DNA from: CAYFMH01 sp964344165
GTDB taxonomy: Bacteria; Patescibacteriota; Gracilibacteria; UBA4473
Assembly (NCBI GenBank): GCA_964344165.1
Contig: CAYFMH010000025.1
Coordinates: forward strand, 1-19,655
Direction: 5' to 3'
Length of the DNA: 19,655 bases
The notes beneath the pieces are model-generated. The model was not told where the DNA came from and searched no databases. It was given only the letters and a program-made list of their open reading frames with translations. The translations under genes were made by a program, and so were the position numbers. Positions 11,995 through 19,655 of the stretch are shown here, piece by piece. Position 1 is the stretch's first letter, and each line of letters opens with the position of its first letter.

Positions 11995-14900
11995 ATTTTG
12001 TTCTTTTGATTTTTAATCCTGGATTTGTTTTTTCGATTACTTCTGCTTGTTCTGCAGATAATTGGATCATAACAGATTTTTTTTCAGCTTCTTGGTCTAA
12101 CATCTCATCTACGTCAATAGTGATCATTGGCTGAAAAACAGGGATAATTCTTCGGTATACGGTCCCCCCTTCTTCCTCTTTTTCTTCTCGATAGACTTCC
12201 CACTCATCTAATAGATAGGTGGCAAAATCCTTTGAAATTCCGGCTTTGTCGTCATAAATAGTTTTTCGGGCTATTTCACCTGGTTTTACCTCTCCGGACA
12301 GGAGAGATTCTTCATCAATTTTAAAAACTCTAAGGGCCTGAAGAGCAATTTGGGCAGCATTATTATTAAAAGGATTTTTATCCTTATCTTTATTCCATTG
12401 TTTTCTATTTTCTAAAACAGTAGATATGACTCGTAGAACTAAATATTTTTTATTTCGTTCAGAGAGGTTGTTTCTTACTTCAGCATAACAGCTGTCGATC
12501 GATTCATTTGGATCTTTTTTAAAGTGTCTGGAGGCACTTTTTGGAGGGAAATATCCTTCTGAGATATTTATACTAGAGTCTAGGATTACAATCTCCACAC
12601 TTTTTTCTAGTTTTTGTTCCAAAGGATTGATGACGTGTTCCCAGCCAGATTTACGAGTCACTCTTTCGATGTTTCCGTCTTCATCATACCGAATTGTTTT
12701 TCCTTTTGCGTTATTTAGTTGTCGTATGGCGGATCCGGCATAATTTTTTTCTGCTTGATTTCGAACTCTTTTTAGTCTCGGAGGGAATCCATGATAATGG
12801 GTAAAGTTAACGATATCGGCAAAAATTCCCATTCCAATTTTTTCAGCTTCTTCTGCCCAGTGCGAGGGAACATCTTCATTTTTGAGAACTACACGACAAC
12901 CTTCTCCATCGGGAATTATAACTCCATTGATCCTTTTGGATCCTGAATGTAAAAAATGAAATTTTATTTCAGAAATTGGTTTTTTCCCATTTCGGGGAAG
13001 GATAGAAAAATGAATTCCTGCAGGCTCAAATTTGGTTTGTAATTCAGCAATTAGTTTGTTGCGAAGTGGTTCTGTAGATTTTTCCCAAAAAATATTCCAC
13101 CAGTATCCTTTTGTACCATTAAAATCTTGATCCCATTGGCCTTGGTGTCTTTTTAGAATCCTTTGAGATTTAGCAAATTGTTCAAATATTTCATTTTTTT
13201 CCATTTCAAAATCAGCAATTTCTGCTTCAGCTGTGCTTTTTTCTTGAGCTTCTTTTTTTTGCGTGGTAATTGCTTTTTGTAATTTTTTTATAAAAGCAGC
13301 CAACTCTCTTTTTAATTCGCTATTTGATGCCGTGACGTTTAATTCTAGAGAAGGGAGCGATACTTCTATTGTGTCTCGAAAAAGAAAATCTGGGGGAAGA
13401 TTGGCTTCTGCACAGACTTCATCCGAAAAACGAAAAGTAAGACGATTTTCTGTTGCCTGCAAATCAACAATAACCGCTAGTGGGTTATGTTCGTGCATAA
13501 GGAGTGCAATAGCCAGATGTTCTTCATCGAGATTTTCAGCTAATTCTTGAGCCGCCCTGTTTTCAGACAGTGCCTGAGCGGCTTCTCGAGCTTTTTTTAG
13601 AACGGCTGCGGTGTCTTCAGATGTTTCTCGGGTACTGGTTTTCACTGCTTGAGTTCCATTTTTTTTAGAAAAAGAGGCCATAAATCCACTGGTTTCTGGA
13701 TAGGCCTCTCTGGAGGCACTGGCATCCGGGGCAAAACGGAAGCTCAACTTTCTTTTGTTTCGAGTCGTTCCACAGGCTTTTAGAATTTCCGGAGAAAGAA
13801 TAATTACTCCGTCATATCCAATTTCTTTTATAGGTTCCCAGTTACCACCTTCTGCTTTTACAAAAAGACCAATATTTTCTCTTTCTTCTTGAGCTTGTGC
13901 CCAGTTCTCAACTTGAAAAGTGTTTGGTTGTCCTGAGCCAGTAGATACATCAGGAGTCATAAAAGGAACAATCTCTCGAGTCAAAACAGGAGTTGTGGCA
14001 CGAGAGCGAGGTAGAGGAGACGCTTCTTTTTTCTTTTTTCTGTTCGATCTTTTTTTGTTTTCTACTTGAATTGTTGAGAGTGGTGCTTGGGCCAGAAATT
14101 GTCGGAGCTCATTGGGGACATTGGCCATCCCATCCCAAAAGTACAAAAAAGCTTTTCTGGTGTCAGATCCGGGGAGAGATAGTAGTTCTTGATTTTTTTG
14201 GCACCAAAACATCCAGAGGGGATGGAATTTTTCTTTTGTAAAGTGATCTCTCACCGGAAAACAACAAGTGAGTTCTCGAAAAAGTAAGTGAGATACTTTT
14301 TCTAATACTTTTGATTCGTGTAAGGGGCCATAAAGTTTTTCGCCATCTGTAGATAGAGATTCTGAAAAACTGCTAAGAAATCTTTCGTCAGTAGCTTCTG
14401 CTGGTATAGCTAAAATAGGGGTAGTTTGTTCAGGATTAGCTATTTGATAGGCTTTGTGATAATCAGTTAGCTCTGTCATAATCGCACTAAAAAGTTTTGC
14501 AAGTTTTTCTACTTCTTCTTTTTTTGAGTTGGGGGGATAGGCTAGATAATAAAAGGTGGCAAACACATCATTTAGTCGATCAGTAAAAAAAGGGAGAAGT
14601 TTAGATTCTTCTAACATTTTTTTTAATACTTCAAAGTTAGCTTTTTCTGTTTTTTCAGTCACTTTTATCATAAGAGTTTTTACACATCCTATAATTTTAT
14701 CCATAGTCGCTAGGGCCCATTCTTGTCTTTGTTTAAATTCAGGGTAGTTAACGCCGAGTTCTCTGGCGAGTTCTTTGGGGCAGACTGCTGCCAATTGATT
14801 TTCAACGCATTTTTTTGTTCTTTTTTGGCAAGCTTCTGCTTGATTTGGCCTTTTTTGAGTTGGAGGAGTAATTATGCTTTTTAGATTTCGAGGAACACCT

Positions 14901-15790
14901 CCCAATATGTACTCATACATTTTTCGAGCGGGAGACTGTGGATCACTGAGAGCCTCCTGATGTTGTAGGGTAAATTCTTTCCAAACGGCTCGATAATTTT
15001 TATTATTTCTGAGTTTTTCTGCCATAGAGAGAGCTGTGTCAAGCTCTCTCAGGAAGTGATACTTGAGCATCTGAGCAAATTGGGGAATTCTGTCTGCACT
15101 TCCTTTTTCGATAAAGGTAAGTAATCGAAAATCAATGGCAGGATTTCCAGTAAATAACTGTGCTATATCTTCTCCTGAGACTTCATGGACTCTTTTTAAA
15201 AAAGCATCTATTTCTCTAGTGTTTTTGGTTACTCGTTTCCTTTTTTTTGAAGAGATATTTTCTCCAGTCCCTGTAAAAAATGGATGCGTTCTTAGTTTGA
15301 CAATATAGTCTTTTTCAATTCCTTCAGGAAAAATGACTTCTAGAGGGGTTGTGAGTGGTTTATCTTCGGCATCAAGCTCAAAAGGTATGCCTCTGATATC
15401 TATCAGTTTTCCTTCTGGGGTGATGAAGCCATTTCCTATTTTTAGTCTTAGATTTTCTAATTGTTTTCTTTTACTTCCCAGAGTACTGTTCCATTCATTT
15501 CCCAAAAACAAAAGTCCTTTTTCTAGTCTGTCCAAATTATCTAAATCTAAAAAAAATCGGATCGTTTCTTCTGCAGAATATTTATTTCTTCTTGGATCAT
15601 ATGGTTCTCCGAGGTAGGGGAGAGGGGATTTATAAAAAAAATCTCCCCATTGTTCTATGGCTAGAGCTTTTTGATCTTCGAATTTTTGATGTTCTGCTGC
15701 TGTGAGTCCAATAGAAAGAGCTAATTCTTTTGAATCTATTTCGGGAGGGGCCTCCATCTCTGAGGTTAGGTTGATTGGTTTTTCCTTCAT
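11933..15790 (-). CDS. Large soluble orphan protein (1285 aa), unknown function
   Basis: This is the longest gene in the window, and I recognise no domain in it. The product has no signal peptide, no membrane segment and no long low-complexity tract. It looks like several charged, mainly helical domains. A Lys/Arg-rich, Ser/Pro/Thr-rich linker near 579-615 divides it. An N-terminal part (about 1-575) contains cysteines at 321, 328, 336 and 369; a central part (about 640-850) includes an Ala/Glu-rich helix; a C-terminal part (about 900-1230) contains WWNIFWEKSTEP and NFTHYHGFPPRLKRVRNQAE. The last twenty or so residues (PSPPDQPGERLH) are encoded inside the DUF192 gene and may result from a lost stop codon. 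A good promoter precedes ATG 15790. It is divergent from the small membrane protein gene. I do not assign a function. Confidence 0.75.
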   Translation of the reverse strand: MKEKPINLTSEMEAPPEIDSKELALSIGLTAAEHQKFEDQKALAIEQWGDFFYKSPLPYLGEPYDPRRNKYSAEETIRFFLDLDNLDRLEKGLLFLGNEWNSTLGSKRKQLENLRLKIGNGFITPEGKLIDIRGIPFELDAEDKPLTTPLEVIFPEGIEKDYIVKLRTHPFFTGTGENISSKKRKRVTKNTREIDAFLKRVHEVSGEDIAQLFTGNPAIDFRLLTFIEKGSADRIPQFAQMLKYHFLRELDTALSMAEKLRNNKNYRAVWKEFTLQHQEALSDPQSPARKMYEYILGGVPRNLKSIITPPTQKRPNQAEACQKRTKKCVENQLAAVCPKELARELGVNYPEFKQRQEWALATMDKIIGCVKTLMIKVTEKTEKANFEVLKKMLEESKLLPFFTDRLNDVFATFYYLAYPPNSKKEEVEKLAKLFSAIMTELTDYHKAYQIANPEQTTPILAIPAEATDERFLSSFSESLSTDGEKLYGPLHESKVLEKVSHLLFRELTCCFPVRDHFTKEKFHPLWMFWCQKNQELLSLPGSDTRKAFLYFWDGMANVPNELRQFLAQAPLSTIQVENKKRSNRKKKKEASPLPRSRATTPVLTREIVPFMTPDVSTGSGQPNTFQVENWAQAQEERENIGLFVKAEGGNWEPIKEIGYDGVIILSPEILKACGTTRNKRKLSFRFAPDASASREAYPETSGFMASFSKKNGTQAVKTSTRETSEDTAAVLKKAREAAQALSENRAAQELAENLDEEHLAIALLMHEHNPLAVIVDLQATENRLTFRFSDEVCAEANLPPDFLFRDTIEVSLPSLELNVTASNSELKRELAAFIKKLQKAITTQKKEAQEKSTAEAEIADFEMEKNEIFEQFAKSQRILKRHQGQWDQDFNGTKGYWWNIFWEKSTEPLRNKLIAELQTKFEPAGIHFSILPRNGKKPISEIKFHFLHSGSKRINGVIIPDGEGCRVVLKNEDVPSHWAEEAEKIGMGIFADIVNFTHYHGFPPRLKRVRNQAEKNYAGSAIRQLNNAKGKTIRYDEDGNIERVTRKSGWEHVINPLEQKLEKSVEIVILDSSINISEGYFPPKSASRHFKKDPNESIDSCYAEVRNNLSERNKKYLVLRVISTVLENRKQWNKDKDKNPFNNNAAQIALQALRVFKIDEESLLSGEVKPGEIARKTIYDDKAGISKDFATYLLDEWEVYREEKEEEGGTVYRRIIPVFQPMITIDVDEMLDQEAEKKSVMIQLSAEQAEVIEKTNPGLKIKRTKSSRQSENQPSPPDQPGERLH

Positions 15791-15809
15791 ACTCTTTGTA
15801 GTTTTGCCC

Positions 15810-15837
15810 CTTATAATCCAAATTAGCGGTTTGTCAA
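15810..15837 (-). promoter_or_regulatory. Promoter of the 1285-residue orphan gene
   Basis: On the minus strand TTGACA (15837-15832), a 16-base spacer and TATAAG (15815-15810) form a good sigma70-type promoter. The predicted start near 15803 leaves a 13-base leader that ends AAAGAG just before the start codon. Confidence 0.65.
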
Positions 15838-15885
15838 ATAAAACAAATGTGTTTTTGGGCTATTTTTTTTCTTAAAAATATAAGT

Positions 15886-16275
15886 ATGTTTGATGAGTTC
15901 ATGACCAGAAATTTTATTTTGACCGTAGTTGTCTTTTTGCTCAGTGTGGCGGTTTTTTATGTGACCGTGACCCAGCTGGACCCGCTGGGAGAGCAGCGTC
16001 ATGTGGCTTTTTTTGCTTTTTTTCTCTCCATTTTTTGTGGGGTGACGGCCTTTTTTACGTTCTTTTTTTTCTTCCTCCACGAGCTGATGGCTCAGCGAAA
16101 ACTTGGTTCTCGACAATTTTTAATCGCCATGAGGAGGGGGCTGTTGTTAGCTGTTTTTGTAGTAGTATTGCTGCTGCTTCAACTTTTTCGGATGTTGGGA
16201 CTTTTTGAATTTGCGATGTTATCGACCTTTTTGATTTTGGTGGAAGTGATTTTTTGGAACTCGGAAAAAAAGTAA
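15886..16275 (+). CDS. Small four-helix membrane protein, CPR-type, unknown function
   Basis: This is a 129-residue integral membrane protein. Four hydrophobic segments are visible: NFILTVVVFLLSVAVFYVTV, AFFAFFLSIFCGVTAFFTFF, GLLLAVFVVVLLLLQLF and FEFAMLSTFLILVEVIFW. Between helices 2 and 3 is a basic loop with the pattern RRGLLLA. From memory, a similar short membrane protein, with an R-x-GLLLA-x-LLLLLQ-x-LGL pattern, is common in Patescibacteria, but its function is not established. ATG 15886 is preferred to the TTG/ATG starts further upstream. ATG 15901 is also possible, since a TTGGGC-N18-TATAAG promoter-like pair (15855-15884) would start transcription after 15886. The gene is divergent from the large orphan gene. 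Confidence 0.75.
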   Translation: MFDEFMTRNFILTVVVFLLSVAVFYVTVTQLDPLGEQRHVAFFAFFLSIFCGVTAFFTFFFFFLHELMAQRKLGSRQFLIAMRRGLLLAVFVVVLLLLQLFRMLGLFEFAMLSTFLILVEVIFWNSEKK

Positions 16276-16333
16276 AATTGCAGATTTCAGATTTTTAAAT
16301 TTGGGGATTTGGATTGTTTGTTTGACTCATGAT

Positions 16334-16364
16334 AAAAGATAATTATACCTCAGCTATCTTTTTT
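16334..16364 (+). terminator. Candidate intrinsic terminator after the membrane protein gene
   Basis: AAAAGATA (16334-16341) and TATCTTTT (16355-16362) form a perfect 8-bp stem with a 13-base loop, and the right arm runs on into a TTTTTT tract. The stem is AT-rich, so it is a weak terminator at best. It lies 58 bp after the membrane gene stop. The remainder of this 209-bp spacer holds AT-rich words, a GC-rich repeat and the pyk promoter. Confidence 0.35.
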
Positions 16365-16367
16365 ATT

Positions 16368-16399
16368 GCCTGTCCGCCGACTTGTCTGTCGAAGTCTGG
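16368..16399. repeat. GC-rich repeat-like element upstream of pyk
   Basis: GCCTGTCCGCCGACTTGTCT and the following bases stand out from the AT-rich spacer. GACTT (16379-16383) and AAGTC (16392-16396) form a short inverted repeat. It resembles the GC-rich dispersed elements elsewhere in the window in style, though not in exact sequence. Confidence 0.35.
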
Positions 16400-16448
16400 A
16401 TTTAAATCTCGAAATTGACAAAGACTGAAGTTTGAGAGAAAAAAAGTA

Positions 16449-16477
16449 TTTACTACGTAGGTGGAATCATTCATTAT
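16449..16477 (+). promoter_or_regulatory. Possible leaderless promoter of pyk
   Basis: TTTACT (16449-16454), a 17-base spacer and CATTAT (16472-16477) would start transcription near 16484, immediately before ATG 16485. Each box matches consensus at about four of six bases. A perfect TTGACA at 16415-16420 has no -10 at the right spacing. Confidence 0.4.
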
Positions 16478-16484
16478 TAAAAAG

Positions 16485-17888
16485 ATGAAATACACAAAAA
16501 TTGTGGCGACGGTTGGACCAGTCTCAGAAGACTTCGAATCTCTGGAGCGGATGGCAGAGACGGGGGTGAACGTTTTTCGTTTGAACTTCTCTCATGGGAC
16601 GCACGAATGGCATGGAGAAGTGATAAAACGAATAAAAAGGTTGAACAAAAAACTTACTCATAATGTAGCCGTTATGTTGGATACAAAAGGTCCAGAAATT
16701 CGGACTGGAGACCTAGAAGTCCCGATTGAGCTCAAAAAAGGAGCTGAGTTAGTTCTGACTATTTCTCAATTTGATCCTAAAAAAGAACAAAAAGTGGCTG
16801 TAAATTATGATGGTTTTATTAACGATGTGGAAGAAGGAGAGAAGATTTTGGTTGATAATGGAGTGATGAATTTAAAAGTGAAAAAAAAGACAAAAACCGA
16901 CATTATTTGTGAAGTTTTGGACGGAGGACAACTGACCTCTCGGCGTCATCTCAACCTCCCGATGAAGGATGTTTCTCTGGCTTCCATCACTGAAAAAGAT
17001 TGGAAAGATATCAAGTTTGGGGTGGAGATGGGAGTGGATTTTATTGCGCTGTCTTTTGTTCGACGAGCGGATGAGATTCGAGAGCTCCAGGACTTCCTCA
17101 AAAAAGAAAAAGCCCACATCGACGTGATTGCCAAAATTGAAAGTTTCGAAGCGACGAAACATTTGGGGACTATTTGTGAAGCAGCGGATGGCGTGATGGT
17201 GGCACGAGGGGATTTGGGGGCAGAGATTCCTTTTTCTCAGGTACCAAAGGTACAGCGAGAGATTATTGATACGGCTAAAAATTTCCAAAAACCAGTGATC
17301 GTGGCGACTCACATGTTGGAGTCCATGATTCATCATCCGATTCCAACTCGGGCGGAGGTGACGGATGTGTCGACGGCGGTGTTTCAGCGAGCTGATGCGG
17401 TAATGCTCTCAGGAGAGACGGCCGGTGGAGAATACCCGCTCAAAGCCGTGGCAACGATGGCCGAAATAGCGAAAGAAACAGAAAAAGAATACATGGATAC
17501 ACGGACCATTCGAGATCTTCCGGTGGATTCCGATCGAGGGGCTTTTGCCAAACTATCAACTCGGTTGGCGGCGGCACTCGATGATGTGATGGCGATTGTT
17601 GTGATCACTCGGAGTGGATACATGGCCAACTTGGTTTCCAATTTCCGACCAAAGGTGCCAATTTTTGCTTTTACCAATGTGCCTTCTACGAGGCGTCGAA
17701 TGCAAATACTCTGGGGAGTAGAGAGTTATCGGATACAGTTTTCTTCAGATCCAGAAAAAACCATCGCTCGAGCCAAAGAAGAGTTCCTCGACAAAAATCC
17801 AGACTGGAAAGGGAAAAAGTTTGTGCTGGCAGCGGACTCGATGGTGGATGGGAAATTTGTACCGACGCTGCAAATCAGGGAGTTTTAG
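16485..17888 (+). CDS. pyk: Pyruvate kinase
   Basis: This enzyme transfers phosphate from phosphoenolpyruvate to ADP, giving pyruvate and ATP, the last step of glycolysis. The 467-residue protein is of normal length. Visible motifs: N-terminal TKIVATVGP, substrate Arg in FRLNFSHG (R32), LDTKGPEIRTG (65-75), catalytic lysine in AKIES (K217), MVARGDLGAEIP (about 238-249), ATHMLESM (274-281), RAEVTDV and MLSGETAGGEYP (307-318). The Glu in GPEIR is the residue found in potassium-dependent enzymes. The C-terminal regulatory domain (about 345-467) is present and ends in PTLQIREF. ATG 16485 is preferred to GTG 16461 because pyruvate kinases usually begin a few residues before TKIV. A plausible promoter lies upstream, and the next gene on the same strand starts 136 bp later, beyond a palindrome. 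Confidence 0.97.
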   Translation: MKYTKIVATVGPVSEDFESLERMAETGVNVFRLNFSHGTHEWHGEVIKRIKRLNKKLTHNVAVMLDTKGPEIRTGDLEVPIELKKGAELVLTISQFDPKKEQKVAVNYDGFINDVEEGEKILVDNGVMNLKVKKKTKTDIICEVLDGGQLTSRRHLNLPMKDVSLASITEKDWKDIKFGVEMGVDFIALSFVRRADEIRELQDFLKKEKAHIDVIAKIESFEATKHLGTICEAADGVMVARGDLGAEIPFSQVPKVQREIIDTAKNFQKPVIVATHMLESMIHHPIPTRAEVTDVSTAVFQRADAVMLSGETAGGEYPLKAVATMAEIAKETEKEYMDTRTIRDLPVDSDRGAFAKLSTRLAAALDDVMAIVVITRSGYMANLVSNFRPKVPIFAFTNVPSTRRRMQILWGVESYRIQFSSDPEKTIARAKEEFLDKNPDWKGKKFVLAADSMVDGKFVPTLQIREF

Positions 17889-17909
17889 GGATTGTATCTT
17901 AGGTTTTAG

Positions 17910-18013
17910 AAGCAAGGAGCAGGGAGTAAGAAGCAAGGTGATTTGTAATTAAAATTGCAATTTTAATTTTAAAATTCTATTTTTCCCTTGCTTCGTGCTC
18001 CTTACTTCTTAAT
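17910..18013. repeat. Inverted repeat pair around a 22-bp AT palindrome, pyk downstream spacer
   Basis: The left arm (17910-17938) contains GAAGCAAGG (17930-17938) and the right arm contains CCTTGCTTC (17986-17994), an exact 9-bp match with partial similarity beyond. Both arms are copies of the TTGCTTCTTG element found in the helicase gene. Between them, 17947-17968 is a perfect 22-bp palindrome centred on TTGCAA. The structure could act as a two-way transcript end between pyk and the thioredoxin-family gene. Confidence 0.6.
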
Positions 18014-18024
18014 TCTTTTTTAAA

Positions 18025-18564
18025 ATGGTGCTTTTACACTCAAAAGAAGGCCTACTCGGAACTTCGGCTCATGACTTCACTCTTCCGGGGATTGATGGGG
18101 AGGAACATTCATTGGATTCTTTTTCTGAGGCAGAGTTGCTGGTGATCGTTTTCATGTGCAATCATTGTCCGTATGTGCTGGCCGGGCTCGATCGACTCAA
18201 TGCCTTGTCGGAAGAATTCAAAGATCGCGGGGTTCAGTTTGTCGGAATCAATCCCAATGATGCGGTGAATTATCCGGATGATTCTTTTGAAAATATGAAG
18301 AATTTATCGATCAAATTTCCATACCTCCGAGATGAATCACAAGAAGTAGCTGAGGCATACCAAGCCGTGTGCACGCCGGATATCTTCGTCTATGATCAGG
18401 ATCGGAAGCTCGCTTATCACGGGCGAGTAGATGATAGTTGGGATGACGCGTCAGCAGTGACGAAGCGAGATCTGGCAGCCGCTTTGGAAAAAATTTTGGT
18501 GGGAGAATCTATCCCGGCGGAAGCACAAGAGGGGAGTATGGGGTGTTCGATTAAGTGGAAGTGA
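18025..18564 (+). CDS. Thioredoxin-family/AhpC-TSA-like protein with CNHC motif
   Basis: This is a cytoplasmic thioredoxin-fold protein, probably a thiol-disulfide reductase or peroxidase-like enzyme. The 179-residue protein has the redox motif FMCNHCPYV (C45 and C48), VGINPNDAVNYPDDS, the PYLRDESQEVA segment, the cis-proline motif CTPDIF (116-121), YHGRVDDSWDD, and the C-terminal GSMGCSIKWK, which is characteristic of this subfamily and contributes C174. No signal peptide is present, so unlike ResA/TlpA proteins it should stay inside the cell. The start ATG 18025 gives a standard N-terminus. A weak promoter-like TTGCTT-N16-TAATTC (17988-18015) lies within the upstream repeat and would place transcription start about three bases before the ATG. 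The substrate is not known. Confidence 0.9.
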   Translation: MVLLHSKEGLLGTSAHDFTLPGIDGEEHSLDSFSEAELLVIVFMCNHCPYVLAGLDRLNALSEEFKDRGVQFVGINPNDAVNYPDDSFENMKNLSIKFPYLRDESQEVAEAYQAVCTPDIFVYDQDRKLAYHGRVDDSWDDASAVTKRDLAAALEKILVGESIPAEAQEGSMGCSIKWK

Positions 18565-18565
18565 T

Positions 18566-18655
18566 TCAATTATCAATTAACAATGATCAATTATCAATGA
18601 ATAATGAATTAATAAAATTCCATAACTGAAGATTGATAATTGAAAATTGAAGATT
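18566..18655. repeat. AT-rich repeat cluster with inverted copies
   Basis: TCAATTATCAAT occurs at 18566-18577 and again at 18587-18598, and its exact reverse complement ATTGATAATTGA lies at 18632-18643. CAATTAACAATGATCAA links the first two. These are the words found beside fbp and at the NUDIX/yggS junction. The arms could form a stem-loop between the thioredoxin-family and transporter genes. Confidence 0.6.
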
Positions 18656-18678
18656 TTTTATTTTTCAACTCTGATTTC

Positions 18679-19503
18679 ATGTCCTTCGCCATCTTTGCTG
18701 CCGTGTTTTCTGCCTTTCTTCATCCCTTCATGGCGAGCGCGGCGAAGCGGGCAGCACATCCTTTGACCGTTAATTTTTTAGGGGCTTGTATCGCAGGGGT
18801 AGTATTTTCATTTTGTTTTTTTGATCAGAGTTTTTGGGAACGATTTTTGATCCATTGGCCTTTAATTTTTTTATCCGGTTTTTTGCACATTTTTTATGTG
18901 AGTATTTCTCTTAGTTTGATTGCTCGTCATGACTTTCAAGTGCTTTATCCACTGACGAGACTTGCTCCTGTAGTTATTTTGGTGGGAGAGATGATTTTTT
19001 TTGGGACAGAATTTTTATTAGTTCAAATTTTGGGGGTATTCAGTGTCGTAGCGGGGGCTTTGTTTTTGGGATTTGATCACAAGATTGCCCATGTGCGGAC
19101 ACAAGTTTTTTTAGGTGTTTTATTTATTACTTTATTAGTGGCCGGATTTCATCTTGTGGATAAAAAACTTGTTCAATATTTTTCAGCGGCAGAGATTTGG
19201 GCCTTGATTTTTACGCAGCTGCCTTTTCTCAGTCTTATTCTTATCAAACGAAAAAAAGAAGCGATTAAGGATCTCAAAAATTGGAAAAATACATTAATTT
19301 ACTCCTTTGCGATGATTGGGACGTGGTATTTTGCGGTTTTTGCATTGAAAGAGCTCGATGCGGCGGTAGTGGCTTCTCTTCGGAATTTATCAATTCTTTT
19401 TGGGGTCTTTTTGGGAGCTCACCTCTTCGATGAGGGGCATCGATGGTTGCGTTATGCGGCGGCAACTCTGATTGTGATGGGAGCAGCGTTGGTAGTGGTT
19501 TAA
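18679..19503 (+). CDS. EamA/DMT-superfamily transporter
   Basis: This is an integral membrane protein of 274 residues, probably with ten helices, of the drug/metabolite transporter type. The hydrophobic segments fall in two halves of five, as in EamA repeats, with the features LYPLTRLAPVVILVGEMIFFGTEF in the first half and AVVASLRNLSILFGVFLGAHLFDEGHRWL in the second; both carry the end-of-repeat pattern of a polar residue, a small-residue helix and an acidic residue. Helix termini such as LGVFSVVAGALFLG and AATLIVMGAALVVV fit the family. Substrate and direction cannot be told. ATG 18679 is chosen because the alternative TTG start (18640) lies in the AT-rich repeat and adds an unrelated N-terminus. 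No Shine-Dalgarno sequence is visible. It ends 3 bp from the convergent gene at the window edge. Confidence 0.85.
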   Translation: MSFAIFAAVFSAFLHPFMASAAKRAAHPLTVNFLGACIAGVVFSFCFFDQSFWERFLIHWPLIFLSGFLHIFYVSISLSLIARHDFQVLYPLTRLAPVVILVGEMIFFGTEFLLVQILGVFSVVAGALFLGFDHKIAHVRTQVFLGVLFITLLVAGFHLVDKKLVQYFSAAEIWALIFTQLPFLSLILIKRKKEAIKDLKNWKNTLIYSFAMIGTWYFAVFALKELDAAVVASLRNLSILFGVFLGAHLFDEGHRWLRYAAATLIVMGAALVVV

Positions 19504-19506
19504 ATT

Positions 19507-19655
19507 TTAAGAATTTACAATTTTCCATTCTTTATTGTCGAGTTTTTGTTGAGCTATAATATCAATTTGTTTGTTGATCTCTATCTTGATTCTTTTTATT
19601 TTTGGGATTGCTAAATAAATCATAGATATATAGAATGAGGACATAATTCTTAACC
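19507..19655 (-). CDS. Partial gene at the window edge, unknown
   Basis: Reading the minus strand, an open frame enters from the right edge and ends with TAA at 19509-19507. The visible 49 residues are Ile- and Lys-rich: a short hydrophobic stretch (FYISMIYLAIP) followed by KIKRIKIEINKQID, then KLDNKEWKIVNS. It may be the C-terminus of a longer protein or a short ORF starting at ATG 19644. The tight 3-bp gap to the convergent transporter gene fits the compact layout of this window and favours a real gene. I do not recognise the product. Confidence 0.4.
   Translation of the reverse strand, partial: LRIMSSFYISMIYLAIPKIKRIKIEINKQIDIIAQQKLDNKEWKIVNS

Noticed and set aside
1..19655. UGA recoding as glycine (Absconditabacteria/Gracilibacteria code)
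   Set aside because: Several genes end naturally at TGA (basic protein, B2, yggS, thioredoxin-family gene), and no recognised gene needs an in-frame TGA read as an amino acid.
1..19655. CRISPR arrays, tRNA or rRNA genes
   Set aside because: No regularly spaced direct repeats of CRISPR size and no tRNA cloverleaf or conserved rRNA sequence were noticed by eye. A covariance-model scan would settle it.

Overview
The window is a compact, AT-rich bacterial chromosome segment with 19 complete protein genes and probably one more cut off at the right edge. I saw no tRNA, rRNA, CRISPR array, transposase or phage gene. TGA is used as an ordinary stop (for example the exported basic protein ending at 4327), so this is not a UGA-glycine lineage. 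Several traits suggest a Patescibacteria/CPR genome, possibly Peregrinibacteria-like: many lineage-specific small proteins, almost no Shine-Dalgarno sequences, near-leaderless promoters, a small four-helix membrane protein of a type I associate with CPR, and short palindromic repeats inserted in frame into housekeeping genes. The phylum is an inference, not something the sequence proves.

Left part (125-4327), accessory genes. A protein with two GGDEF-like folds, the second degenerate, is followed by a tandem duplication of a two-gene cassette. Each copy has a plus-strand helical protein (A1, A2) and a minus-strand protein (B1, B2) that meet tail to tail with overlapping stop codons. An exported, strongly basic protein follows, behind a near-consensus sigma70-type promoter.

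Middle part (4523-8434), metabolic and housekeeping genes: class I fructose-1,6-bisphosphatase, a Bcp/PrxQ-type peroxiredoxin, a YfiH/PgeF-family laccase-domain protein carrying two palindromic inserts, an exported protein with one EF-hand-like calcium loop, a NUDIX ADP-sugar hydrolase, and a YggS-type PLP-binding protein carrying one insert.

Right-centre (8446-15790): a UvrD/PcrA-type helicase fused to a RecB-family nuclease, whose start codon abuts that of a divergent DUF192 lipoprotein (CATATG), then a 1285-residue soluble orphan protein whose 3' end overlaps the lipoprotein gene by 62 bp.

Right part (15886-19655): the small four-helix membrane protein, pyruvate kinase, a thioredoxin-family CNHC protein, an EamA/DMT-type transporter, and the tail of an unidentified minus-strand gene.

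Fructose-1,6-bisphosphatase and pyruvate kinase indicate carbon flow in both gluconeogenic and glycolytic directions. The two thiol proteins point to peroxide and disulfide handling. Four convergent gene pairs overlap at their 3' ends, and no intergenic gap exceeds about 210 bp. The observations most worth following are the duplicated A/B cassette, the tandem GGDEF protein, the repeats tolerated inside coding sequence, and the 1285-residue orphan.
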